From assembly GCF_031326345.1 (NCBI RefSeq), contig NZ_CP133671.1:1364001-1428000 (forward strand): a DNA stretch of 64,000 nucleotides, written 5' to 3'. Below, piece by piece: positions 54,887 through 63,750 of the stretch. Within the stretch, counting starts at the first letter, position 1. Every line of letters begins with the position of its first letter. The notes beneath the pieces were generated by a model. That model made no database searches and was not told the DNA's origin. It saw nothing but the letters and a program-made list of their open reading frames with translations. A program made the translations under genes and the position numbers. This DNA is from Aureispira sp. CCB-E. GTDB lineage: Bacteria; Bacteroidota; Bacteroidia; Chitinophagales; Saprospiraceae.

Positions 54887-55447
54887 TTAGAATAAAATAC
54901 TAGCATAAACAGCCAATCGTTCCGATAAACTACGAGGGCTTTTATCTTTGGCTACGAGCTCTTTTAAAGTTTTTCGGGCACGATGCAGCCGAGTTTTGAC
55001 AGCAGCAGAAGAAGACCGTTGAATGACACTAATTTCTTTGATACTAAAACCACTAATTTCAAATAATAAGATGGCTTCTTTTTCTTTATCCTTTAGCTTA
55101 TGAATACATTGATAAAGGTACTGGATGTCCAAAGCTATTTCAGGGTCGTTGACTTTAGCAGCAATAGTTGCCATTGTTTGCTCGTTCCAAGTTGCTCTAA
55201 ATTTTTTCTGCCGCAAATGATTTTTGATAATGTTGTTAACAATACCTATCATATAACTCAGAAGCTTGTTTTTGTCTCTGATTCTATCAAAGGCGGATAA
55301 TGTAACCAAGATAGCTTCTTGTGCCAAGTCTTCGGTTGGCATTAAATCGAGGGATTTGCTGCTACAATAACGAATAAAAGAAGCATGAATGGGGTCGTAC
55401 CATTCTAAAAATGCTTGAGAAGAAGGCGTTGTTTTTATTTCTTGCAT
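54887..55447 (-). CDS. RNA polymerase sigma factor, ECF (sigma-70) family
   Basis: 186 aa. Region 2 (about 15-85) has TEDLAQEAILVTLSAFDRI and SYMIGIVNNIIKNHLR. Region 4 (about 110-165) has LKDKEKEAILLFEISGFSIKEISVIQ and the helix RSSSAAVKTRLHRARKTLKE that reads the -35 region. The protein directs RNA polymerase to stress-type promoters. No membrane anti-sigma gene follows, but a 58-aa protein does. The next gene upstream, of the DtxR family, begins about 150 bases away. Confidence 0.92.
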   Translation of the reverse strand: MQEIKTTPSSQAFLEWYDPIHASFIRYCSSKSLDLMPTEDLAQEAILVTLSAFDRIRDKNKLLSYMIGIVNNIIKNHLRQKKFRATWNEQTMATIAAKVNDPEIALDIQYLYQCIHKLKDKEKEAILLFEISGFSIKEISVIQRSSSAAVKTRLHRARKTLKELVAKDKSPRSLSERLAVYASILF

Positions 55448-55599
55448 ACGCTTTTCATTGTTTAGTCAAAGTGTTCTATTAGTAAGTAACACCAAAGGCG
55501 AAAAGGTTACAAAATACCTCCAAAAAAATTACCAAAATAAACAGCTAGAAATGTATTGAACAATGGGATGTTGCTATATGCCTAAAGTTTGTAGGAGGT

Positions 55600-56262
55600 T
55601 TATATTTGTTTAATATACAAATTTTGAGCGACTTTGTGGGTGACTGTAATTTGAGTTTCTGCTCCAATTTTGACCAACAAGGATTGGTCATACTCAAAGA
55701 AAGATAAAACCTCTACAGTTGTTCCTAAGACTAAATTGCATTGTTCCAAGTATTGCAAGAAAGGGCTAGAGTGCTCTTTTACGCCTACTATAATCGCACG
55801 TTCGTGAACCTTTAATTCAGATAAAAATACAGATAAATGATGCTCAAAATTGCCATGCTTGTCTGGAATAGGATCGCCGTGTGGGTCAAATTTGGGAAAT
55901 CCTAAAAAAGCATCTAAATGATCAATTAGTTTTTGGGATTGGATGTGTTCCAGTTGTTCGGCAACAACATGAACCTCATCCCATGAAAAATTTAATTTAT
56001 CAACCATAAAGGTCTCCCAAAGGCGGTGTTTACGCAACAATTGAATGGCTGCATCTTTGCCTTTTTGACTCAAACAAGCCCCTTTGTATTTCTCATACAA
56101 AACATAACCTTTTTCCGTCAAGCGTTTGAGCATATCCGTTACAGAAGCTGCTGCCGTATTCATAGACGTTGCAATAGCATTGGTGGCTACAGTTTCATTA
56201 TCTTTTCCTGATAATTTGAAAATAGCTTTTAGATAATTTTCTTCTGTAGGAGAGATTGGCAT
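55600..56262 (-). CDS. DtxR/MntR-family metal-dependent transcription regulator
   Basis: 220 aa. The N-terminal winged helix is ISPTEENYLKAIFKLSGKDN ... AAASVTDMLKRLTEKGYVLY. The dimerisation and metal-binding domain contains HRLWETFMVDKLNF, EVHVVAEQLEHIQSQKLIDH and FPKFDPHGDPIP, with the usual His, Glu and Cys-position ligands. An SH3-like C-terminal domain follows (150-220). Proteins of this family repress metal uptake genes when Mn2+ or Fe2+ is bound. No transporter gene is adjacent, so the target is unknown. Confidence 0.92.
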   Translation of the reverse strand: MPISPTEENYLKAIFKLSGKDNETVATNAIATSMNTAAASVTDMLKRLTEKGYVLYEKYKGACLSQKGKDAAIQLLRKHRLWETFMVDKLNFSWDEVHVVAEQLEHIQSQKLIDHLDAFLGFPKFDPHGDPIPDKHGNFEHHLSVFLSELKVHERAIIVGVKEHSSPFLQYLEQCNLVLGTTVEVLSFFEYDQSLLVKIGAETQITVTHKVAQNLYIKQI

Positions 56263-56309
56263 TGTTGTTTGAATTTTCTAGTGGATATGTTTGGGATTAA
56301 TGATGTGGG

Positions 56310-57167
56310 TTAATCGTTTAACTCAGCAGCTCGTTTTTTGGTTTGTCTAGCAGCAATTTGGATACTCAATTCATAAAGAATATAGATAGGAATACCAATG
56401 ATAATTTGAGTCATAACATCTGGAGGAGTCACGAAAGCAGCAATAACCAAAATTAACACAATAGCATGACGACGATATTCTCGCATGAAGCTATCGGTGA
56501 CCAAGCCCATTTTTGCCAAATAAAAAACAATAATTGGCAATTCAAAAATAATTCCTACAGGCACCGTGAACATAATCATATAGTTGATTAATGAGGTCGC
56601 TTTGATCAAATTACTATTGCTAGCAGCATTAATCATCGGCAATTCATATCCAACTAAAAAATTAATGGCAAAAGGAGCCAAAACAAAATACCCAAAAGAA
56701 ATTCCAGCAAGAAATAAGAAACTACTTACTACCACAACCCCATTGGCAGCTTTGCGTTCTTTGGGGTATAGACCTGGTTTTATGAATTTCCACAATTCCC
56801 ATAATACAAATGGAAAAGAGATGATTAAGCCACCAAAAATACAAACTTTGATGTGCAACAAGAAAGCTTCTCCCATTTCTAAGGTTACCAAATTAATAGC
56901 GGCTGGGCTGTAGCACATTTTGTCCCCCAAGTCTAACTTATGAGATAACTTGCACATGATTTGGTAGGTCAAGAAATCTTGATTGAGTGGTCCAAAAATG
57001 ACTTTGGTGAAAATGGATTTGGTTGCAAAAAAAATAAAAACAGCCGATGCACACACACTTATTGCAATGCGAATTAAGTGAATGCGCAATTCTTCAAGAT
57101 GTTCTACAAATGACATCTCTTTCTCTTCGGAGTCCGTCACAACGGGCTTATTAGCTATATCAGGCAT
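56310..57167 (-). CDS. tatC: Sec-independent protein translocase subunit TatC
   Basis: 285 aa from the ATG at 57167 (in-frame codons further upstream are not family-like). It starts with MSFVEHLEELRIHLIRIAIS, the conserved N-terminus of TatC, and has six transmembrane helices. Its signature PFVLWELWKFIKPGLYPKER precedes helix 3, and FELPIIVFYLAKMGLV is helix 5. It is the receptor that binds twin-arginine signal peptides. The insertion between helices 1 and 2 (DFLTYQIMCKLSHKLDLGDK) is longer than in E. coli. No tatA gene is adjacent. Confidence 0.94.
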   Translation of the reverse strand: MPDIANKPVVTDSEEKEMSFVEHLEELRIHLIRIAISVCASAVFIFFATKSIFTKVIFGPLNQDFLTYQIMCKLSHKLDLGDKMCYSPAAINLVTLEMGEAFLLHIKVCIFGGLIISFPFVLWELWKFIKPGLYPKERKAANGVVVVSSFLFLAGISFGYFVLAPFAINFLVGYELPMINAASNSNLIKATSLINYMIMFTVPVGIIFELPIIVFYLAKMGLVTDSFMREYRRHAIVLILVIAAFVTPPDVMTQIIIGIPIYILYELSIQIAARQTKKRAAELND

Positions 57168-57248
57168 ATTTTGTACTCGTACTAATAGAGAACATTGGTT
57201 TGTTCTCAAACTATTTATTGAAAATGGCGGTGATATCCATTGATTCTA

Positions 57249-57256
57249 CAAAAGTA
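57249..57256 (-). promoter_or_regulatory. Putative -7 promoter element of tatC (TACTTTTG)
   Basis: On the minus strand this is an exact TAnnTTTG match about 82 bases before the tatC ATG. No well-spaced -33 TTG was found. Confidence 0.4.
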
Positions 57257-57398
57257 CAAAAGTCTTATGAATAGCTACTTATTTATGCTTTATTCTTAGT
57301 GTAATATTTTCTAATTTAGAAATAAATGAATACAGATTGCATCCCTAAAATAGGAGTTATTGAATTCTGCTTCGAGTGTGTAACTATAAATTTGAATG

Positions 57399-58103
57399 TT
57401 ACAATCGATTCATAATGATTTGAATCAAGTCTTCGTCTTCGTATGCTTTTTTGTCCTCTTTGATTTCGTCAATTATGTCCTCCTCTAAGTATAATTCTCT
57501 AAAAATTTGAAGGGTATTACTTTTCTCCTTATTATCTTTTGAATGGTAATTATGAAGAAGTTGGATGGCTGCTACTTCCTTGCGCAAGAATTTATTATTG
57601 AGAATAGCGAAGCTAGAGTCAATCTTAGGAGATTCATCGGTGCTAGGACCACGGCTAAAAATGCTAATGAAATCGCGAGGTCTGCGAATATTTGATCCTA
57701 ACAATCCCTCCTCATTAACCTCATTATGAGCTTCTAAATCTTCTTTTCGTACTTTTCGAGCCAACAAAAAATCGTCTTCGTCAATTCCTAAGTCTTCGCC
57801 TTCTAGAGGATCTTTGTTTTTGCGAGGATCTCGGACAGCGATAGCTTTAGGAATAGCAATTCCTTTGCTAGCTGCTTTTTTTTCAGCATCCTCTTGTTGT
57901 TCTTTTAGCAGCTGTTCTTGTTGCAGTTGTAAGAGTTGTTCTTCATCAGTGGTATTTTCTTGCTGCTCCTTTTCTTGCTCCAAAGCAGTATTAATCCCCA
58001 TCAATTCATCCTCTTTTTTGTCTTTGAAAAGACCATTGATAGAGCGTTTTTTCAAGGTTTCTTCCTCTTCCTCATAAATTTTTTTTGCTCTTTTTTTTGC
58101 CAT
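57399..58103 (-). CDS. Charged cytoplasmic protein of unknown function
   Basis: 234 aa from the ATG at 58103 (MAKKRAKKIYEEEEETLKKR); an in-frame start eight codons upstream is less likely. It is very rich in Glu, Lys and Gln (QLLQLQQEQLLKEQQEDAEK), with a long helical or disordered N-terminal half. A more ordered C-terminal part is visible (DSSFAILNNKFLRKEVAAIQ ... IDEIKEDKKAYEDEDLIQII). No signal peptide or membrane helix. Family not recognised. It lies between tatC and the Ppx/GppA gene on the same strand with gaps of over 100 bases. Confidence 0.58.
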   Translation of the reverse strand: MAKKRAKKIYEEEEETLKKRSINGLFKDKKEDELMGINTALEQEKEQQENTTDEEQLLQLQQEQLLKEQQEDAEKKAASKGIAIPKAIAVRDPRKNKDPLEGEDLGIDEDDFLLARKVRKEDLEAHNEVNEEGLLGSNIRRPRDFISIFSRGPSTDESPKIDSSFAILNNKFLRKEVAAIQLLHNYHSKDNKEKSNTLQIFRELYLEEDIIDEIKEDKKAYEDEDLIQIIMNRL

Positions 58104-58225
58104 TATGCTATCTAGTATGTGAATCAAAGAGTTGAAAGACCGTTAATTCATATTATAAAAATATCCACTGTGGACTACTAATAAACATAACTAAAATACT
58201 ATTTTTTTTATAAAAATCCTAATGA

Positions 58226-59128
58226 CTATTGTTCTAATAATTCATAGACCAAGCCCTCTCGCATGGCATGATCCGAAACTACTAAATTGGGAGTGTTGAT
58301 TTTTTGATGGATAAATCGAATCAATAAAACAGACATAACAATTAATTTAGCTCTAGTTGAACTAAGGTTTTTGGTAACCAAGCGTTGTTCATAGCTAGAT
58401 TCTACAAGTTGCTGATAAATTGCCTCAAATGCATCGGGTTGGATGTATCCAAATGAAGCAGTCGCATCTTTAGCACCATTCAAACTATCCAATACATCAA
58501 AGGATCCAGAGGCACCAATTAAATGCTCTATAGCATGGGCTTCTAGTTGCTCCAGTAAATCAGAGAGTTCTTTTTCTAGGTGTTTGTTTAATTGTTGAAC
58601 GTGAGTAATATGGATGGGGTCAGAGTGCTGAAAATTTTTGAATAAAACGGCTACGCCAATAGGGTAGCTTTTAGCCCAATAAACCCGCTCTTGATCAGCA
58701 ATAATGAATTCTACACTTCCTCCTCCAATGTCCATAATTAGCGATGGGGTTGCACTAAGCGGTGCTGCTGTTCGAACCCCTCTATAAATTAATTCAGCTT
58801 CTTTGGAGCCATCTATAATTTGTATACGAATGCCAGAAACAGCTTCTACTGCGTCTAAAAAATCATTGCGATTAGCAGCTCTACGCAAGGCAGCTGTTCC
58901 TATGGCGAGAGCCTTAGCTTTAGGGTATTGTTGTAGGAAGTCGTGGAATGCTTGAAATGCAGCAACTCCTCTTTGAAATGCCTTGGGACCTATTTGATGT
59001 ATGCCTTCTTCTGCCAATTCTACATAATGGCGATCTTTTAGGCTTCGTCGAAATTGATTAGAGTTATCTACTTCAAATAAACTTAAGGTAAACGTATTGG
59101 TGCCGCAGTCAATAATGGCTATTTGCAT
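58226..59128 (-). CDS. Ppx/GppA-family phosphatase (exopolyphosphatase-like)
   Basis: 300 aa from the ATG at 59128 (a GTG four codons upstream is also in frame). ASKHA fold with two nucleotide-binding phosphate loops: MQIAIIDCGTNTFTLSLFEV and LIMDIGGGSVEFIIAD. Also DGSKEAELIYRGVR, where the conserved catalytic Glu follows the Ser-Lys pair, and VVSDHAMREGLVYELL at the C-terminus. It hydrolyses terminal phosphate of polyphosphate or (p)ppGpp; which is preferred cannot be decided from sequence. It lacks the extra C-terminal HD-like domain of large Ppx, consistent with the ~300-aa class. No ppk gene is adjacent. Confidence 0.9.
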   Translation of the reverse strand: MQIAIIDCGTNTFTLSLFEVDNSNQFRRSLKDRHYVELAEEGIHQIGPKAFQRGVAAFQAFHDFLQQYPKAKALAIGTAALRRAANRNDFLDAVEAVSGIRIQIIDGSKEAELIYRGVRTAAPLSATPSLIMDIGGGSVEFIIADQERVYWAKSYPIGVAVLFKNFQHSDPIHITHVQQLNKHLEKELSDLLEQLEAHAIEHLIGASGSFDVLDSLNGAKDATASFGYIQPDAFEAIYQQLVESSYEQRLVTKNLSSTRAKLIVMSVLLIRFIHQKINTPNLVVSDHAMREGLVYELLEQ

Positions 59129-59257
59129 AGGTTTAAGCACTAGTTATGGTATATGTGTCGATTGATTTCTTTGTGTCAATTACTTAGAACAACAAGTATA
59201 TAGAATTGTTGAGCACGAAAGGGAAAGTCTACTGTTAAAAAAAGAGAAGAACATGGA

Positions 59258-59854
59258 TTATTTAAAAATTCCCTTACTCTTCATTAGAAAATAGTTGTCA
59301 AAGGCTTCTTTTACAGAGATGTTATGTTCTTGTAAAAACTTAGGATTGGAAACGGCTTGGATAAACATCTTATCTGTTAAAGCAAGAATTTTGGGATCAA
59401 TATCGTTGAGTACACCTGCTTCTATACCTTGTTGGTAAAATTTTTCGGCAGCATAGAGCGCTCGATCGCTAAAGGTATCCATCTTGACAAACAACTCTGG
59501 GTGTTTTACTTTGGTGTCGTGTAGGAATTGACCTGAGATTTCTGCTAACATAATAGAGGCTGTTTTGATAATCTCAAAAAAACGTTCAGAAAAATCAATA
59601 TTATCATCTACAAGTAAGTCTTCAAACGTGATGATTTCTTGAATTTTATATTGGACAACGGCATCAATAATCTCATCTTTAGAGGAAAAATACTTATACA
59701 AAGTAGCTTTACTAATATTGAGCTTTTTAGCAATTTTGTCCATTGTAAATTTGCCTAAACCATGCTGCAAATATAGGGTAGCCAGTTCCTTTACCCAAGT
59801 TTCTTTGATGTAAGGATCATCTACGCGCTCTTTATCTAATGGTTTTCTACCCAT
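59258..59854 (-). CDS. TetR-family transcription regulator
   Basis: 198 aa. The N-terminal helix-turn-helix of the TetR type spans about 20-70: ELATLYLQHGLGKFTMDKIA, then LNISKATLYKYFSSKDEIID. The C-terminal ~125 residues form the ligand-binding helical domain, as usual not conserved. It is monocistronic, with 379 bases upstream on the minus strand. The hydrophobic membrane protein gene at 60234 is the nearest upstream neighbour on the same strand. Confidence 0.9.
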   Translation of the reverse strand: MGRKPLDKERVDDPYIKETWVKELATLYLQHGLGKFTMDKIAKKLNISKATLYKYFSSKDEIIDAVVQYKIQEIITFEDLLVDDNIDFSERFFEIIKTASIMLAEISGQFLHDTKVKHPELFVKMDTFSDRALYAAEKFYQQGIEAGVLNDIDPKILALTDKMFIQAVSNPKFLQEHNISVKEAFDNYFLMKSKGIFK

Positions 59855-60233
59855 GGTTGGATTGCTTGATTTCTTCTTATTTAATACTCTATATGATGTT
59901 TTTTTAACACCAAAATTTAATGTTTTAGATTGTTTGAATACAATATCTAAAAGACGAATGTCTATATTATCTGCTATCGTTTCCTAAGAGAGTACTCCTT
60001 TTTAGCCACGCTACTACTGTGTGAATGTTGTGGAGTTGATGATTTGTAGAAAATCAAAAATCCATGTTTACAAAATAAATAGTGTCGCTAAGTATGATTA
60101 TAAATAGCATCATAAAGCTCATTTGATGGAAGCTTCTAATAAACTGTCGTGTAGAGTAGGTATAAAGTAAATGTACAAAAAAACAGCGAATCCTCCAATC
60201 TTATCAGAAAGGTCTATGGAGGTGCTTCAAAAT
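59855..60233. other. Intergenic region upstream of the tetR-like gene
   Basis: A 379-base gap carrying a bipartite repeat copy at 60005. No gene, terminator or clear promoter is seen. Confidence 0.5.
60005..60046 (-). repeat. Dispersed intergenic repeat, bipartite copy h
   Basis: GCCACGCTACTACTGTGTGA followed closely by GTTGTGGAGTTGATGATTTG. These correspond to modules one and two of the 34931 copy with almost no spacer. Confidence 0.4.
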
Positions 60234-61256
60234 TTATTCTTTACACCAATCGTAAAAATACGATTCGTATTTGACACAAAGTGTATCTGGAAAACGAATC
60301 ATATCTCCTACATCTATCCTTGCTTGATAAGCAGAACTAATTTTCATACTAATATTATAAACTTCGATACTTTTTTGATCTATCGCATAGAGACTATCCA
60401 TTTGATAGATTAAACTATCAATATTCATATGATAATCTCGATGATGTGAGGGAGGGATAACCTTCTCTTTCTCGTGTGGTGCCATGAGCAGAAAACCTAA
60501 CAATCCAATTAAGGTAACAAGAAGCCCAATAACTCTATATTCTAAGTACAAACCAACCACAAATCCAATAATAATAACGAGTGCTAAAGCTCCAGCAATG
60601 ATTTTTCGTTTAGAAGCATCCAAAAACTGTTTTTCTGCATTGGCAGCACTGTTACCATTCGCTTGATCTGTAAACCAATTTAATCCTGGTATTTTATTGA
60701 CAAGTTCTCGGTCTTCTGTAATAAATGTTGGAGGAGCTGTTTTGTATCGGGTAATCACAAAAACACCAATAATTAACGGAATAAGAAATAATTTACCAAT
60801 CCTTGAACTGGATACTCTGAACCATATAATAGAAAAGGGTAGAAGCACCCAAAAAATTCTAATAATGGCATCTAAACTATAGATTTCTGTGGCACCAGAT
60901 AAACTTTCGCTGCCAAAAAAACATTTCAAAAGCCACCAATAGGAAGTTAAGGTCAATCCAATCCATTTGGCCAAAAAACTAATGTCAATCGTATTGACGC
61001 CGTGTACAATAGCTACAAGATTGAGAATAATAAAAAAGACAACAGGGGTGACAATAAATGCAATAAATGTTCCTACAAATCCACGTGAGATATAGATGGC
61101 TCTATTTACACCACGTTCTTCCATGATATTTCTCAATCTAGAAAGAAGGAAGAGAACAATTAGAAAGACGATAAGCCAGAAAACATATTTCTGAGGATGC
61201 TGAACTACGTCAATTAAAAATTCTCCCCAAGACATTGAAAGGAGGAGTGCATTCAT
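60234..61256 (-). CDS. Polytopic membrane protein of unknown function
   Basis: 340 aa from the ATG at 61256, giving MNALLLSMSWGEFLIDVVQH; a TTG 14 codons upstream is also in frame. About seven transmembrane helices: FWLIVFLIVLFLLSRL, GTFIAFIVTPVVFFIILNLV, IFWVLLPFSIIWFRV, FLIPLIIGVFVIT, ALALVIIIGFVVGLYLEYRV, LVTLIGLLGFLLMA and others. The C-terminal ~75 residues are outside or inside as a soluble domain (HMNIDSLIYQMDSLYAIDQK ... DTLCVKYESYFYDWCKE). No known family recognised. The next gene is the hydroxylase upstream at 61448 with a repeat copy in the gap. Confidence 0.6.
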   Translation of the reverse strand: MNALLLSMSWGEFLIDVVQHPQKYVFWLIVFLIVLFLLSRLRNIMEERGVNRAIYISRGFVGTFIAFIVTPVVFFIILNLVAIVHGVNTIDISFLAKWIGLTLTSYWWLLKCFFGSESLSGATEIYSLDAIIRIFWVLLPFSIIWFRVSSSRIGKLFLIPLIIGVFVITRYKTAPPTFITEDRELVNKIPGLNWFTDQANGNSAANAEKQFLDASKRKIIAGALALVIIIGFVVGLYLEYRVIGLLVTLIGLLGFLLMAPHEKEKVIPPSHHRDYHMNIDSLIYQMDSLYAIDQKSIEVYNISMKISSAYQARIDVGDMIRFPDTLCVKYESYFYDWCKE

Positions 61257-61414
61257 AATAGTAGATTGTGTTTTAATACCATCGTTTGTTGCTACCAATA
61301 AAGAACTTCTACCACTGAAGTTATAATTTTATTCGTAGTGTGAAGCCATTTAACAAGTAGATAGGCTATACTCTTAACATTCTAAGCGATATAAATAGTT
61401 CTGTGGACGTTATT

Positions 61415-61439
61415 TTAGTAGCATCGCAACTAACTATTG
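61415..61439 (+). repeat. Dispersed intergenic repeat, copy d
   Basis: TTAGTAGCATCGCAACTAAC core, three mismatches to the 7896 copy in 25 bp, lying just after the stop side of the hydroxylase gene at 61448. Confidence 0.55.
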
Positions 61440-61447
61440 TTTTATTT

Positions 61448-62374
61448 CTAAGGCGTATTTTTTTTCTGTTGCTGTTCCCAGTCTGCCCGCATTTCATCAG
61501 CTGTCATGGTACTTCCATCGTGACTCCAACCTGGAGGTAAAAAGATGTATTTTAACTTATCTACAAAGGTTGGAGCTTTGTAAATGTCTTTGCCAAGATT
61601 GATGAATTCATGGCTAGCAATTTTTAGTGGGTTGTATGTGTTGATATTGGTGGTAATGCCATAAATCACAGGCTCATTGGGATCTTCCTCCATAAAAGTG
61701 CCAAACATTCTGTCCCAAATAATTAAAATACCCGCATGGTTTCTATCCAAGTAAATGATGTTCTTTGCATGATGGACACGATGGTGAGAAGGAGTGTTAA
61801 AAATAAATTCAAACCAAGTAGGAAAACGATTGATGTGTTTGGTGTGTATCCAAAATTGATAAATTAGACTAATTGAAATCTGCGTTAGAATCATCAATGG
61901 TGGAAAACCCAAAAATGGTAGCCAAAGGAACCAAAGGTATTTATAAAATAGCTCAGACCAACTTTGACGCAAAGCAGTACTTAAATTGTAATGTTGCGAC
62001 GAATGATGGTTGACATGCGCTGCCCACAACAGGCGCACTTGATGAGAAAAACGATGATGCCAGTAAAAGGTAAAGTCATCTAAAAAGAATAACAAGACCC
62101 AACCTAAAAGGGTATAACTTAGTGCTTCATTGAATAAGCCATAATTGACATAAATAAAATTAAAGAGAAAAAATGCGGCTGACTTAGTTAAAATATCAAT
62201 AACAACAGAGCCAACCCCCATCGAAATACTAGCTGCCGAATCTTTTAGTTGATAATTGTCAGAACGTTCTCGGTAATTCAAATAAACTTCTGCTCCTATG
62301 AATAGAGCAAAAAATGGAATGGCATAGGCAACGGGGTTTTTGAAATTTAAGATGGTTTGAATGGACTCCCACAT
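61448..62374 (-). CDS. Sterol desaturase / fatty acid hydroxylase family protein
   Basis: 308 aa from the ATG at 62374; in-frame codons further upstream look like untranslated leader. Several membrane helices and the di-iron His clusters: FYWHHRFSHQVRLLWAAHVNHHSS and TPSHHRVHHAKN, plus HGxxHTKH-like WIHTKHINRFP between them. The C-terminal ~70 residues form a cytoplasmic tail (GWSHDGSTMTADEMRADWEQ) characteristic of this subgroup. It is more distant from the 46512 family member than either is from outside relatives, judging by motif spacing. Substrate unknown; a lipid hydroxylation role is likely. Confidence 0.85.
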   Translation of the reverse strand: MWESIQTILNFKNPVAYAIPFFALFIGAEVYLNYRERSDNYQLKDSAASISMGVGSVVIDILTKSAAFFLFNFIYVNYGLFNEALSYTLLGWVLLFFLDDFTFYWHHRFSHQVRLLWAAHVNHHSSQHYNLSTALRQSWSELFYKYLWFLWLPFLGFPPLMILTQISISLIYQFWIHTKHINRFPTWFEFIFNTPSHHRVHHAKNIIYLDRNHAGILIIWDRMFGTFMEEDPNEPVIYGITTNINTYNPLKIASHEFINLGKDIYKAPTFVDKLKYIFLPPGWSHDGSTMTADEMRADWEQQQKKNTP

Positions 62375-62619
62375 GATTTTTGGTAAATGTATTTGTAAGT
62401 AGACTATTTTTATATAAATCGAGATGGTATGCAAGATAAGGCTAAAATGTCGTTTAATAGATACACTTTTGCTTAAAAATGCAATAGAACTAGTATATTA
62501 GACATTATTATGAAATAGAGCATAATCCTTTTTTGGATAAAAGTATATGTTTTTTGAATATTTATATAGAAAAACTCCCCAAATTACAAACATCGTATTT
62601 TAGTGTAAAAAAAATTATC

Positions 62620-63750
62620 ATGTTGTTATCCTTGAGTTTGTTATGTGCCTGTGTGGCACTTCCTTTTTGTTTGCGTGGGCAAGAGGGGAATATTAGTGAC
62701 TTGTCTTGGGAGGAGTTGACAGAAGCAGTAGATAATTACCATACAAAGCGTATGTATGCAGCATCTTTGCCCTATGCTTTGGAAATGATGAACTTGGCAA
62801 AAGAGCGTTATCATAGAAAGGAATCGGTGTATGGGTTGGTGTTGACCAAAACCGCAAGAGCAAGCGCAGCAGCAGGAGATTGGAGTTTGACTCAGAAAAT
62901 TAGACAAGAACTAGTTGATGTAGCAGCGACAATTTATGGCAAACAATCGTTGACTTATGCTTCCACTTTGTCGCATTTGGCAGATGCCGAGATGCAACTT
63001 GGAAACTATGAGCAAACTGAAAAGTTATGTTGGGAAGTTAAAAACATTAAAATAAAGAATCCACTTAATCAGCGTTATTATTCTATTCAAGATTTTAATC
63101 GATCGATTGATGCGATCAAAGATAGAGATCGACAAAGAAATGCGTATCGTATTTATTTGGATGTGAAAATTATTTTAGTACGTAGCTTAATCACGCTAGC
63201 TTCTACATATAAAGCCATTGGAGCTCAACAAGCTTATGATTTGACAAACGAGGTTGCTTTAAGAGAAACGTCTAAAACGGTGCAATATGTTTTGAATAGT
63301 TCTGGTGGTGTTATCTCTGATAAAATTGTTACGGATATGTATAGTTTGTTTAGTGTTTTTGAAGATTTTGAAAACTATAAAAAAGGTGAACAGCTGTACT
63401 TGGCAACAATGGATTTGACTAGAGGAACCGATTTGTATCTTCCTCTAGCTTATAATTTGGCTTCTATCTATGTTCGAATAGGAGAATACACAGGTGCTAA
63501 ATTAATTTATACCAAACTCTTACAAAATGCAGAACAAATACACGGTACAGAGAGTCTCGCATTTTCGGACGCATTGGCTGATCTAGCTGCTTTTTATATG
63601 TTGATAGAGGATAGTTCAGAAGCTGCCAAGTTATATTTGAAAGCAAAAGGTATTGTTCAACGATTGGAAGGAAGAGACAGCGACCGTTACCAAAAACTGA
63701 ATAAGGAACTCAAAAACGTTTATAAAGTGACACAACAACGAGATGAGTAA
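62620..63750 (+). CDS. Secreted TPR-repeat protein
   Basis: 376 aa from the ATG at 62620, giving the signal peptide MLLSLSLLCACVALPFCLRG; the frame is open upstream without recognisable protein. The rest is TPR and related helical repeats (for example YGKQSLTYASTLSHLADAEM ... LGNYEQTEKLCWEVKN and LAYNLASIYVRIGEYTGAKL). These often serve as partners of CHAT or T9SS components. No enzyme domain is visible. The next gene's start overlaps this stop by eight bases, implying translational coupling. Confidence 0.75.
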   Translation: MLLSLSLLCACVALPFCLRGQEGNISDLSWEELTEAVDNYHTKRMYAASLPYALEMMNLAKERYHRKESVYGLVLTKTARASAAAGDWSLTQKIRQELVDVAATIYGKQSLTYASTLSHLADAEMQLGNYEQTEKLCWEVKNIKIKNPLNQRYYSIQDFNRSIDAIKDRDRQRNAYRIYLDVKIILVRSLITLASTYKAIGAQQAYDLTNEVALRETSKTVQYVLNSSGGVISDKIVTDMYSLFSVFEDFENYKKGEQLYLATMDLTRGTDLYLPLAYNLASIYVRIGEYTGAKLIYTKLLQNAEQIHGTESLAFSDALADLAAFYMLIEDSSEAAKLYLKAKGIVQRLEGRDSDRYQKLNKELKNVYKVTQQRDE

